The notes beneath the pieces were generated by a model. That model saw only the letters and a list, made by a program, of their open reading frames with translations. It searched no databases and had not been told where the DNA came from. From the NCBI RefSeq assembly GCF_039521325.1, contig NZ_BAAACD010000006.1: a stretch of DNA of 64,000 bases. The stretch is one strand, 5' to 3'. Positions 1 to 8,022 of the stretch are shown piece after piece; the stretch's first letter is position 1; each line of letters starts with the position of its first letter. The translations under genes and the position numbers were made by a program. Origin of the DNA: Clostridium_X cadaveris. GTDB lineage: Bacteria; Bacillota; Clostridia; Clostridiales; Clostridiaceae.

Positions 1-3000
1 TGCTTCATCTGGATTTGATATAAATCCACATTCTATAAGCATAGAAGGCATTATAGTATTTCTTGTTACATAGAAATTTCTATATCTGGCTCCTCTATTA
101 TATAATCCTAAACTTGAAGGTAGGTTTTTAGCCAAATCTGCTGTAAATTCTTTTGAAACAATTGCGGCTCTACATGGAGTTGTATCATAATCATTTCCAT
201 CAGAATCTGTTTTTACTCCATTAGTTTCAACGTTTGGTCTATAAGTATCATAGAATACAGTCATTCCATTTGAAGTCTCGTTATAAGAATCATGATGTAT
301 GCTTATAAATAAATCTGCCTTTTCATTATTAGCAATTACAACTCTCTTTAAAAGACTTTGAGAAAGTTTATCTGTCTGAATTTCACCAGGTTGTCGTGTC
401 ATTATAACATTATATCCTTGTGCTAATAATGCATCTCTAAGCTTTACAGCAACATCCATATTCATTTGAGTTTCATCATATACTATACCATCATGAACAC
501 AACTCGCTCCACTATCTCCACCATTGTTATGTCCAGGATCTATAACTATAGTCATCTTATCTTTTACATATCCATCATAACCTATATATTTACCATTTAT
601 AAATTCAAACTGAGCAGCATGACAATCATCATAGAAATAATAGTTCTTTCCATCCATGTTTATCCAGCCTTTTCTAGCTATTCCTGCATCGTCAAAATTG
701 TATCTCTTTCCGTCTTCTTCAAACCATCCTTTTACCATTCCGTAATCAGCTAAATAGTATTTTCCTTCTGGTTTTTGAAGCCATCCTTGATGTCTTTCTC
801 CATTTTCATTATAGTACTGCCAATGGTAATCTTCATAGCACCAACCTGTTTTTACTTGAAGAACCCCGTTTTCATCAAATGTATAGTTCTTTCCTTCTAT
901 ATTTTCGGTTCTTCCTGCTATGGCTCTTCCAGCATCGTCAAAATAGTATCTCTTTCCTTCTATATCATGCCAGCCTTTTACCATTCCATAAGGCTCTACA
1001 TAGTACTTACCATCATTTGGTACATTGATCCATCCATATTGACGTTCTCCATCTTTATAATATTGCCAGTAGTAATCTTCATAGTGCCATCCATTTTTAA
1101 GAGACTTTACAAGAACACCTTCATCATTAAATGTGTATTCTTTTCCTTCTATTTCTATAGTTTTTCCTACTATAGCTCTTCCAGCATCATCGAAGTAATA
1201 TCTCTTTCCTTCTACATCATACCAGCCTTTTACCATTCCGTAAGACTCCACATAGTACTTTCCGTCGTTTGGTACATTGATCCATCCATGTTGACGCTTT
1301 CCGTCTTTATAATACTGCCAGTAGTAATCTTCATAGTGCCATCCACTTTTTAATGCTTTTACAAGAACGCCTTCATTATCAAATGTGTATTCTTTTCCTT
1401 CTATTTCTATAGTTTTTCCTACCATAGCTCTTCCAGCATCATCGAAGTAATATCTCTTTCCTTCTACATCATACCAGCCTTTTACCATTCCGTAAGACTC
1501 TACATAGTACTTTCCGTCGTTTGGTATATTGATCCATCCATGTTGACGCTTTCCGTCTTTATAATACTGCCAGTAGTAATCTTCATAGTGCCATCCACTT
1601 TTTAATGCTTTTACAAGAACGCCTTCATTATCAAATGTGTATTCTTTTCCTTCTATTTCTATAGTTTTTCCTACTATAGCTCTTCCAGCATCATCGAAGT
1701 AATATCTCTTTCCTTCTACATCATACCAGCCTTTTATCATACCATAAGACTCTACATAGTACTTTCCGTCGTTTGGTATATTGATCCACCCATGTTGACG
1801 CTTTCCGTCTTTATAATACTGCCAGTAATAATCCTCATAGTGCCATCCACTTTTTAATGCTTTTACAAGAACGCCTTCATTATCAAATGTGTATTCTTTT
1901 CCTTCTATTTCTATAGTTTTTCCTACTATAGCTCTTCCAGCATCATCGAAGTAATATCTCTTTCCTTCTACATCATACCAGCCTTTTACCATTCCGTAAG
2001 ACTCTACATAGTACTTTCCGTCGTTTGGTACATTGATCCATCCATATTGACGCTTTCCGTCTTTATAATACTGCCAGTAGTAATCTTCATAGTGCCATCC
2101 ACTTTTTAATGCTTTTACAAGAACGCCTTCATTATCAAATGCGTATTCTTTTCCTTCTATTTCTATAGTTTTTCCTACTATAGCTCTTCCAGCATCATCA
2201 AAATAATATCTCTTTCCTTCTACATCATACCAGCCTTTTACCATTCCATAAGACTCTACATAGTACTTTCCGTCGTTTGGTATATTGATCCATCCATGTT
2301 GACGCTTTCCGTCTTTATAATACTGCCAGTAGTAATCCTCATAATGCCAGCCTGATTTTAAATTTTCTTTTACAAGTTTTCCTTCTTTATCAAAAGTGTA
2401 GCTCTTACCATTTATCGTTTCTGTTCTTCCTATAATAGCTCGTCCAAAGTTATCAAAGTAATATTTATTATCGCCTTCTTGAAACCAACCTTTATGCACT
2501 ATTCCATTTTCATTTAAATAATATGTTCCGTCAGATAACTTAAGCCATCCCTTATGTAATTCACCTGTTTCGTTATAATAATACCAATCATCTCCATCTT
2601 GAAGCCAACCACGTCTTCCTGATTCGGCTTCTGATAAAAGACTATTATATAGTTCAACTAGCTTTTCTCCATATTCAACACTAGTTGCCCAGCTATTCGA
2701 AAGTTGAGTGGCCGTTTTAGCTTTTCCTGCCAAATACCCAAAATGTCTTGGATCATAAGTAGCATTTGAACTTAAATTATTCCCCAAATAATTTTGTTCT
2801 ATTTTTGTTTTAGGAAATCCTGGTGCTCCTGCATAAAGCGCTAAATGATCTAAATGGGCTTGTACACCATGATCCCAGTTATCAAATCTCTTATGAGCCT
2901 CTTTATCATTATTATCATCTGCAGTTCCTGTTTCTGTTCTTTTTAATCCACATGTGTTATAATAAGTTTCATCTAAAACATTTCCAAACCTTCCATAACC

Positions 3001-3306
3001 AGTCTCAAGAGCTGATTGTACATAAGCTAATGCTGGATTAACCCCTCCACGTGAAGGTGCATATTTCCAGAATAAATCTGCAAGACCAATAAAGGTTTGA
3101 GTCGCATTTCTTTTTTTTGCCCATCTCTTTGCATCTTCTATTGTTACAGTAGTTGTAGATACTATATTAATATCATTTACAGCTTTTATTGCAACTGTTT
3201 GAGTTTGTTTTTCTTTAGAATACGCTAAAATTCCTGATGTAGAAACATTGTTCACCACCATCAGTAGCGCTAAAGCACATGCTATCTTCTTGTTTCTTCT
3301 ATACAC
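1..3306 (-). CDS. Bifunctional choline-binding autolysin (glucosaminidase domain, CW repeats, amidase_3), 3' end outside window
   Basis: Secreted peptidoglycan hydrolase of at least 1102 residues that continues past the left edge. It begins with a signal peptide (basic RRNKK followed by a hydrophobic stretch). A glucosaminidase/lysozyme-like domain (GH73-type) lies at about residues 50-220, with a likely catalytic Glu in ALETGYG. About 20 aromatic, glycine-rich cell-wall-binding repeats (GW...YY...G pattern) follow at about 230-920. The C-terminal domain is a zinc N-acetylmuramoyl-L-alanine amidase (amidase_3) with the ligand motifs DPGHNNGGDSG, SIHHDS and IECGFIS. I chose the GTG at 3306 because GAGGGG lies seven bases upstream; an in-frame ATG at 3321 lacks a ribosome binding site. 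The repeats probably bind phosphocholine on wall polymers, which fits the lic genes in this window. The family assignment is firm; choline as ligand is inferred. Confidence 0.9.
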   Translation of the reverse strand, partial: MYRRNKKIACALALLMVVNNVSTSGILAYSKEKQTQTVAIKAVNDINIVSTTTVTIEDAKRWAKKRNATQTFIGLADLFWKYAPSRGGVNPALAYVQSALETGYGRFGNVLDETYYNTCGLKRTETGTADDNNDKEAHKRFDNWDHGVQAHLDHLALYAGAPGFPKTKIEQNYLGNNLSSNATYDPRHFGYLAGKAKTATQLSNSWATSVEYGEKLVELYNSLLSEAESGRRGWLQDGDDWYYYNETGELHKGWLKLSDGTYYLNENGIVHKGWFQEGDNKYYFDNFGRAIIGRTETINGKSYTFDKEGKLVKENLKSGWHYEDYYWQYYKDGKRQHGWINIPNDGKYYVESYGMVKGWYDVEGKRYYFDDAGRAIVGKTIEIEGKEYAFDNEGVLVKALKSGWHYEDYYWQYYKDGKRQYGWINVPNDGKYYVESYGMVKGWYDVEGKRYYFDDAGRAIVGKTIEIEGKEYTFDNEGVLVKALKSGWHYEDYYWQYYKDGKRQHGWINIPNDGKYYVESYGMIKGWYDVEGKRYYFDDAGRAIVGKTIEIEGKEYTFDNEGVLVKALKSGWHYEDYYWQYYKDGKRQHGWINIPNDGKYYVESYGMVKGWYDVEGKRYYFDDAGRAMVGKTIEIEGKEYTFDNEGVLVKALKSGWHYEDYYWQYYKDGKRQHGWINVPNDGKYYVESYGMVKGWYDVEGKRYYFDDAGRAIVGKTIEIEGKEYTFNDEGVLVKSLKNGWHYEDYYWQYYKDGERQYGWINVPNDGKYYVEPYGMVKGWHDIEGKRYYFDDAGRAIAGRTENIEGKNYTFDENGVLQVKTGWCYEDYHWQYYNENGERHQGWLQKPEGKYYLADYGMVKGWFEEDGKRYNFDDAGIARKGWINMDGKNYYFYDDCHAAQFEFINGKYIGYDGYVKDKMTIVIDPGHNNGGDSGASCVHDGIVYDETQMNMDVAVKLRDALLAQGYNVIMTRQPGEIQTDKLSQSLLKRVVIANNEKADLFISIHHDSYNETSNGMTVFYDTYRPNVETNGVKTDSDGNDYDTTPCRAAIVSKEFTADLAKNLPSSLGLYNRGARYRNFYVTRNTIMPSMLIECGFISNPDEA
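825..2345 (-). repeat. Tandem 252-bp coding repeats in the autolysin
   Basis: The same landmark (reverse complement of tggcactatgaagattactac) recurs at 1069, 1321, 1573, 1825, 2077 and 2329, exactly 252 bp (84 codons) apart. A more diverged copy lies near 825. Units between 1321 and 2328 are nearly identical, differing at scattered bases. Each unit encodes several GW/YY cell-wall-binding motifs, including GWINIPNDGKYYVESYGMVK and GWYDVEGKRYYFDDAGRAIV. The high identity suggests recent expansion or homogenisation and predicts copy-number variation between strains. Confidence 0.92.
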
Positions 3307-3445
3307 TTGCTCACCCCTCATTATATCTATATTATTTCACTTATTTAATTTTATCACAGCTGAGTTTTATTGTAAATTTGTATTTAATTATAAAACTTAT
3401 TTATCAATTTGTATTTTAAAGTTAAAATTTATCATCAAAACACAT

Positions 3446-3483
3446 AAAAAAAATTGATAGATTATAATAAATCTATCAATTTT
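3446..3483 (-). terminator. Rho-independent terminator after the GT4 gene
   Basis: An inverted repeat (aattgatagatt / aatctatcaatt) with a short loop is followed on the minus strand by a run of T. It lies just beyond the stop of the glycosyltransferase and ends the galE-GT4 unit before the autolysin promoter region. Confidence 0.8.
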
Positions 3484-3487
3484 CTAT

Positions 3488-4609
3488 TTATTTCCCTATG
3501 ACCTCATTGTATATAGAAGCCATTTCTTTACTTATATCCTCAAGAGAGTATTGAATTACACTTTCTAAATTAAAATTAGAAACTTTTTCTCTAAAGTCCT
3601 TATCATTATACATTTTTTCTATGGCTTTAGCGAACCCTTGTACATCATCTATTCCAACTACTATTCCATTTTTACCATTCTCAATTAAATCTCTATTACC
3701 TCTACAATCAGTAACTATAATAGGTAGCCCTGTGGCCATAGCTTCCATTATATTTACTGGTAATCCTTCTTGTCTAGCTGATGATACTGCTACATCAGCC
3801 AAAGTCATTAGATTGTTTATGTCTTTTCTATAGCCTAAGAATTTTATATTGTCACCAACATTAAGTTTGTTAGTAAGATCTTTGTACTCTTCTTCTAATG
3901 CTCCAAGACCAGCACAAAGAAGTTTTAAGTTTGGAGTCTTATCTTTTATTAAATTTATCGCATTAATCAATAAATCATGATGCTTTCTATAACTTAATTC
4001 AGCGGCATAAACCATTATAAAATCATCTTCTTTATACCCATACTCTTCTCTTAATGCTCTCTTCTTTTCCAAAGTCTGAGGGACAAATTTATTTAAATTT
4101 ATTCCAACTCCTTTTACAAACTTTAAACTCTTAGCTTTAAAATTTCTTTCTTTAGCAGCATTAAAATCTTCCTCGTTTATAGTAATAAGACAATCTGTAT
4201 ATTTAGATAAAAATTTCTCTACATTATAATATACAAGCCAGTTAAACTTTGATGCTCCCTCATAGAAATGAAAACCATGTGCTGTATACATGACTTTTGT
4301 GCCTTTCTTTCTAGCACCTCTAGCTGCCCATCTTGTAAGAGCCCCTCCAATAGGAGTGTGACAATGAATTACTTCATAGTTATTATCATCTATCATCTTT
4401 TTTAATTCTAAGTAAGCCTTAAAATTACTTGGTTTTAATGGGTTTCTATCAAATTTTAGATTATATTTAAAATCTGTATATGGTATATGATTCTCTCCAT
4501 TGCTAGCTACATGAACTTCATATCCTTGATCCTTAAACCATTTAAGATAAGGTATATGAAAATTTAATATATGACTGTCAACCTTAGCTGTAAATAAAAC
4601 TTTTTTCAT
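3488..4609 (-). CDS. Glycosyltransferase family 4
   Basis: A 373-residue GT-B glycosyltransferase. The N-terminal half is EpsD/CapM-like (MKKVLFTAKVDSHILNFHIP, then VIHCHTPIGGALTR). The C-terminal half carries the GT4 donor-binding signature, with R..GLP..IMEAMA near residue 280 for the nucleotide-sugar. It probably acts at the inner membrane face, adding a sugar to a lipid-linked intermediate of a wall or exopolysaccharide polymer; acceptor and sugar are unknown. The start is supported by AGGAG nine bases upstream. It lies 12 bp after galE on the same strand, so they form one operon and UDP-galactose is a plausible donor. Confidence 0.85.
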   Translation of the reverse strand: MKKVLFTAKVDSHILNFHIPYLKWFKDQGYEVHVASNGENHIPYTDFKYNLKFDRNPLKPSNFKAYLELKKMIDDNNYEVIHCHTPIGGALTRWAARGARKKGTKVMYTAHGFHFYEGASKFNWLVYYNVEKFLSKYTDCLITINEEDFNAAKERNFKAKSLKFVKGVGINLNKFVPQTLEKKRALREEYGYKEDDFIMVYAAELSYRKHHDLLINAINLIKDKTPNLKLLCAGLGALEEEYKDLTNKLNVGDNIKFLGYRKDINNLMTLADVAVSSARQEGLPVNIMEAMATGLPIIVTDCRGNRDLIENGKNGIVVGIDDVQGFAKAIEKMYNDKDFREKVSNFNLESVIQYSLEDISKEMASIYNEVIGK

Positions 4610-4621
4610 GACTATATTCTC

Positions 4622-5641
4622 CTATTTATCATATCCATTAGGATTGTTCTTCTGCCATCTCCATGAATCTCTACACATATCTTCAAGATTCTTTTCTGCC
4701 TTCCATCCTAATTCATTTAATGCCTTGCTTGCATCAGCATAGCATGTTGCAATATCTCCTGCTCTTCTAGGCGCAATCTTGTAAGGAATCTCAACTCCAG
4801 ATGCCTTTTCAAAATTTTTCACAACATCTAAAACACTGTATCCTATACCTGTACCTAAGTTATAAGGTTCTACCCCTTTAAGGTTCATTACTTTTTCAAC
4901 AGCTTTAAGATGACCTTTAGCTAAATCAACTACATGAATATAGTCTCTAACTCCTGTACCATCATGAGTATCATAGTCATCACCAAATACACTTAAAAAT
5001 TCTCTCTTTCCTACTGCAACTTGGGTTATATATGGCATAAGATTATTTGGAATTCCATTTGGATCTTCTCCAATTCTTCCACTCTCATGAGCTCCGATAG
5101 GATTGAAATATCTAAGCAATGCTATGCTCCACTCATTATCAGAAACATATATGTCTTTAAGGATCTGCTCTATGAAAAGTTTAGTGCTTCCATATGGGTT
5201 TGTTGCACTAGCTGTAGGCATAGTCTCTGAAAACGGAACCTTATTTTCCATTCCATATACTGTAGCTGATGAACTAAATACTATTCTTTTCACTCCATAT
5301 TTTCTCATAACATCGCATAAAACTAAAGTACCGCTTATATTATTTTCATAGTATTCTATAGGCATAGTAACTGATTCACCAACAGCCTTAAGACCTGCAA
5401 AATGTATTACAGCTTCTATAGTATTCTCTTCAAATACCTTCGAAAGACCTTCTCTATCTAGTATATCTACTTTATAAAACTTAGGTTTTTTCCCACCTGA
5501 AAGTTCCTCTATACGGTTTAATACCTCTGGTTTACTGTTACAAAAATTGTCTACAATTACAATGTCATATCCTGCATTTAAAAGTTCTATTGAGGTGTGG
5601 CTTCCTATATATCCAGCTCCACCTGTTACTAATATTGACAT
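4622..5641 (-). CDS. galE: UDP-glucose 4-epimerase
   Basis: Interconverts UDP-glucose and UDP-galactose (or the N-acetyl forms) using bound NAD. The 339-residue protein is of normal length. It shows the Rossmann motif GGAGYIGSH at residues 7-15, the SSSATVYG segment, the catalytic Y-x3-K in NPYGSTKLFIE, and the family's RYFNPIGAHESGRIGEDP and YNLGTG stretches. AGGAGGG supports the start. There are no Leloir genes nearby. Its partner is the downstream GT4 gene, so here it more likely feeds surface polysaccharide synthesis than galactose catabolism. Confidence 0.95.
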   Translation of the reverse strand: MSILVTGGAGYIGSHTSIELLNAGYDIVIVDNFCNSKPEVLNRIEELSGGKKPKFYKVDILDREGLSKVFEENTIEAVIHFAGLKAVGESVTMPIEYYENNISGTLVLCDVMRKYGVKRIVFSSSATVYGMENKVPFSETMPTASATNPYGSTKLFIEQILKDIYVSDNEWSIALLRYFNPIGAHESGRIGEDPNGIPNNLMPYITQVAVGKREFLSVFGDDYDTHDGTGVRDYIHVVDLAKGHLKAVEKVMNLKGVEPYNLGTGIGYSVLDVVKNFEKASGVEIPYKIAPRRAGDIATCYADASKALNELGWKAEKNLEDMCRDSWRWQKNNPNGYDK

Positions 5642-5776
5642 ATCTTTCCCTCCTTATGATTTGACATCAAGTCTTAATCTTTTATCATAAAAATTCTTCA
5701 AGAATAATAAAATGTCCTATATTTTATCTTAATTATTTTGTGAACACTTTTAACATCTATTAATATATTATTGAGG

Positions 5777-6589
5777 TTATCTTAATTTTGTTATTATTAT
5801 TCGCCTTATATACTTCATCCAATAAAATACTCTTAAAAATATGTAAAACCCTGTACTTATTATAGATTCTTCTCTTAATTCTTTTATATTTTTTATGGTA
5901 CCTTCATGCATGCCCTTAAGATTTGAAGATAATCCGCTAAATCCAAAGGAAGGTTTTCCACATCCGCATTGAACCACTTGTACTGGAAGATGATAATAAT
6001 TATAGTTATTACATATTTTATAAAAGTACTGAATGTCCTCTGCAAATTGTTGATTTTCATCAAAATAACCTATTTCATCTACTATCTTCTTTCTAAAAAG
6101 CGCTGCTGGAGTTAAAGGAAAAGTCTTTAAGCACAAATCTTTAACATTTGCTTTATAAAGAGTGTCTATTTTCCTTCCAAATATACTCAAACTTTTACCA
6201 TTAGCATCCCCGCCTAAAAAATCTATTTCTGGGTGTTCTTTTATAGTTTTCATCTGAACTTCAATTTTCTCAGGAAGCCATTCGTCATCGGAATCCAACA
6301 AAGCAATAAACTCACCTTTCGCTTCCTTCATTCCTTTATTTCTAGCTGTAGAAACGCCTCCATTAGGCTTATCTATAAGTCTTATAGGTACATCCTTATT
6401 TTGATCAGCATATTCTTTCACTATATCAAAAGACTTATCCGTCGAGCCATCATTAATCACTAATATTTCCAAAATCATATTAAAAGCTGTTTGTTTTCTA
6501 ACAGATTCTAGAGTACGAATAATTGTATCTTCACTATTATACATAGGAATTACAACCGAAACTTTATTTTTCCCTAACTTCTCGGACAT
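5777..6589 (-). CDS. Glycosyltransferase family 2
   Basis: A 270-residue GT-A enzyme. It begins with SVVIPMYNSEDTI, has the DGSTD nucleotide-binding element near residue 50 and the DSDD metal-binding motif near residue 100 (ALLDSDDEWLPEK). The C-terminal tail is basic with a hydrophobic stretch (FYIFLRVFYWMKYI) and may be membrane associated. A GGAAG-type site precedes the ATG. It stands alone between galE and the EutH-like gene, with 135 bp and 205 bp of flanking spacer. Substrate not determinable. Confidence 0.85.
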   Translation of the reverse strand: MSEKLGKNKVSVVIPMYNSEDTIIRTLESVRKQTAFNMILEILVINDGSTDKSFDIVKEYADQNKDVPIRLIDKPNGGVSTARNKGMKEAKGEFIALLDSDDEWLPEKIEVQMKTIKEHPEIDFLGGDANGKSLSIFGRKIDTLYKANVKDLCLKTFPLTPAALFRKKIVDEIGYFDENQQFAEDIQYFYKICNNYNYYHLPVQVVQCGCGKPSFGFSGLSSNLKGMHEGTIKNIKELREESIISTGFYIFLRVFYWMKYIRRIIITKLR

Positions 6590-6740
6590 TATCTTCCTTC
6601 TCCAATCATGTTTTCTATAACACTATGAATTATATCATATACTTTCTATCTATTCACAGTACTTTTTTAATTATTGCTTCATTTTATGTCATTAAATTAT
6701 GAATATATTGTAAATTGATAAAGTTTAATAATATAAAAAA

Positions 6741-6780
6741 ATAAGCATCCTATCATGTATAAATAAGACAGGATACTTAT
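6741..6780 (-). terminator. Terminator after the EutH-like gene
   Basis: Imperfect inverted repeat (aagcatcct ... aggatactt) immediately beyond the EutH-like stop codon, with an A-rich flank that reads as T-rich on the minus strand. Confidence 0.65.
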
Positions 6781-6794
6781 ATCTTAAACTTTAT

Positions 6795-8000
6795 TTATGC
6801 TAATAAAGAGTCTGCTTCCTCAAGCTTTTTAGCCTTTGGAACTGCTATTTTAGTTGCAATAGCTACAGCACATATTCCAGCCACAAGCTTTCCACATAAA
6901 ATTGGCAAAATTAAATTTGGTTGAAAGTTTGCTGTAAATGCAAGATGATCTCCTATAAGGAAAGCTCCACAAACACCAAATCCAATAGTTTTGACTTTGT
7001 CTTCTGCTTTCATGTCTTTAATCATTGCAAATAATGCTAATATATTTGCAGCTCCTGCTAATATACCAGTAGTTGCATCTGTTGAAAGTCCACACTTCTT
7101 TCCAATAGCATTTAGAGGTTTATTTAAATATTTTTTAATTAGATATACCATTGGGAAAGCACCACATAACATCATTGCAATAGCTCCTGATACTTCCAAT
7201 GCCCTAACCTGATCTATTTGGTCAGCTAATATAGGTTCAAATCCCCATACTCCAAATATATTTGAGAAAAATCCTGTAAAATATTCTACTATAGAAAAAA
7301 CTAATACTAGTTTTAATGCAGAATCCATAATTCTACCGAATATTATAAAGCCCCTTATCATGGCATCTGGCTTAAATAGTAATCCTACCGCAATAATTAT
7401 ACATATAATAATTAATGGTATTAAGTTTCTAAATATGTCTCCATAACTCATCAATAATTGATACGTAGCTGCGCTATCAGTGCTTATCATATCTCTTATG
7501 TATGGTTTAGTAAGTGCCATAACAACACTTGATACTAAAACTCCTACTGGAATTGTCAGTATTCCAGACATAACTCCTAAAGCTAAATACTTTTGATCCT
7601 TTTTTTGAATCATCTTTAATCCAACTGGAATACTAAAAACTATAGTTGCACCTGCCATATATCCTGTTGTCATAGCCATAATCCAACTTTCTTTTGTATG
7701 AGCTAAAGCTTCCGCAAGCTGGTATCCTCCCATATCTACTGCTATAAAAGTTGTAGCAGCCATAGCAGGATCTGCACCTACTGCCTGAAAAAGCGGTCCA
7801 AATACTGAAGACACGAATGCAGTTATAAAAGGAGCTGCAGCCATTATACCTGCAACAGGTAGGAATATTGGTCCTACACTGTTAATTCCTTCTACAAATT
7901 CATTTCCAAGTTCACTGTTCTCTTTTACTATTGATGCTACAGCCCCAGCAACTGCACACGCCATTATTATATAAACTACTACTTTCCCAATAATCTCCAT
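6795..8000 (-). CDS. EutH-family permease, candidate choline/ethanolamine importer
   Basis: A 401-residue polytopic membrane protein with about ten or eleven hydrophobic segments. It carries EutH-family features such as GPIFLPVAGIMAAAPFI near residue 45 and AVDMGGYQLAEALA near residue 90. EutH proteins normally import ethanolamine in eut operons, but no eut enzyme gene is present here. Instead it ends the transcript that begins with the LicC-LicA fusion, 22 bp upstream. It therefore probably supplies choline (or ethanolamine) for phosphorylation and transfer to surface polymers, taking the place of LicB, a permease of a different family. AGGGGA precedes the ATG. Family assignment is strong; the substrate is inferred from context. 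Confidence 0.8.
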   Translation of the reverse strand: MEIIGKVVVYIIMACAVAGAVASIVKENSELGNEFVEGINSVGPIFLPVAGIMAAAPFITAFVSSVFGPLFQAVGADPAMAATTFIAVDMGGYQLAEALAHTKESWIMAMTTGYMAGATIVFSIPVGLKMIQKKDQKYLALGVMSGILTIPVGVLVSSVVMALTKPYIRDMISTDSAATYQLLMSYGDIFRNLIPLIIICIIIAVGLLFKPDAMIRGFIIFGRIMDSALKLVLVFSIVEYFTGFFSNIFGVWGFEPILADQIDQVRALEVSGAIAMMLCGAFPMVYLIKKYLNKPLNAIGKKCGLSTDATTGILAGAANILALFAMIKDMKAEDKVKTIGFGVCGAFLIGDHLAFTANFQPNLILPILCGKLVAGICAVAIATKIAVPKAKKLEEADSLLA

Positions 8001-8022
8001 AAAAATCCCCTATCTAATTTCT

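Noticed and set aside
466..1353. Plus-strand reading frames full of hydrophobic residues over the autolysin repeats
   Set aside because: They are antisense shadows of the repeat-rich autolysin, whose minus-strand frame is open throughout and has recognisable domains. Their repeat period matches the coding repeats.
825..2345. CRISPR-like array
   Set aside because: The units are 252 bp, have no unique spacers, and encode in-frame cell-wall-binding repeats.
6795..8000. Part of an ethanolamine utilisation (eut) operon
   Set aside because: No ammonia-lyase, shell protein or other eut gene is present; the neighbour is the LicCA fusion.
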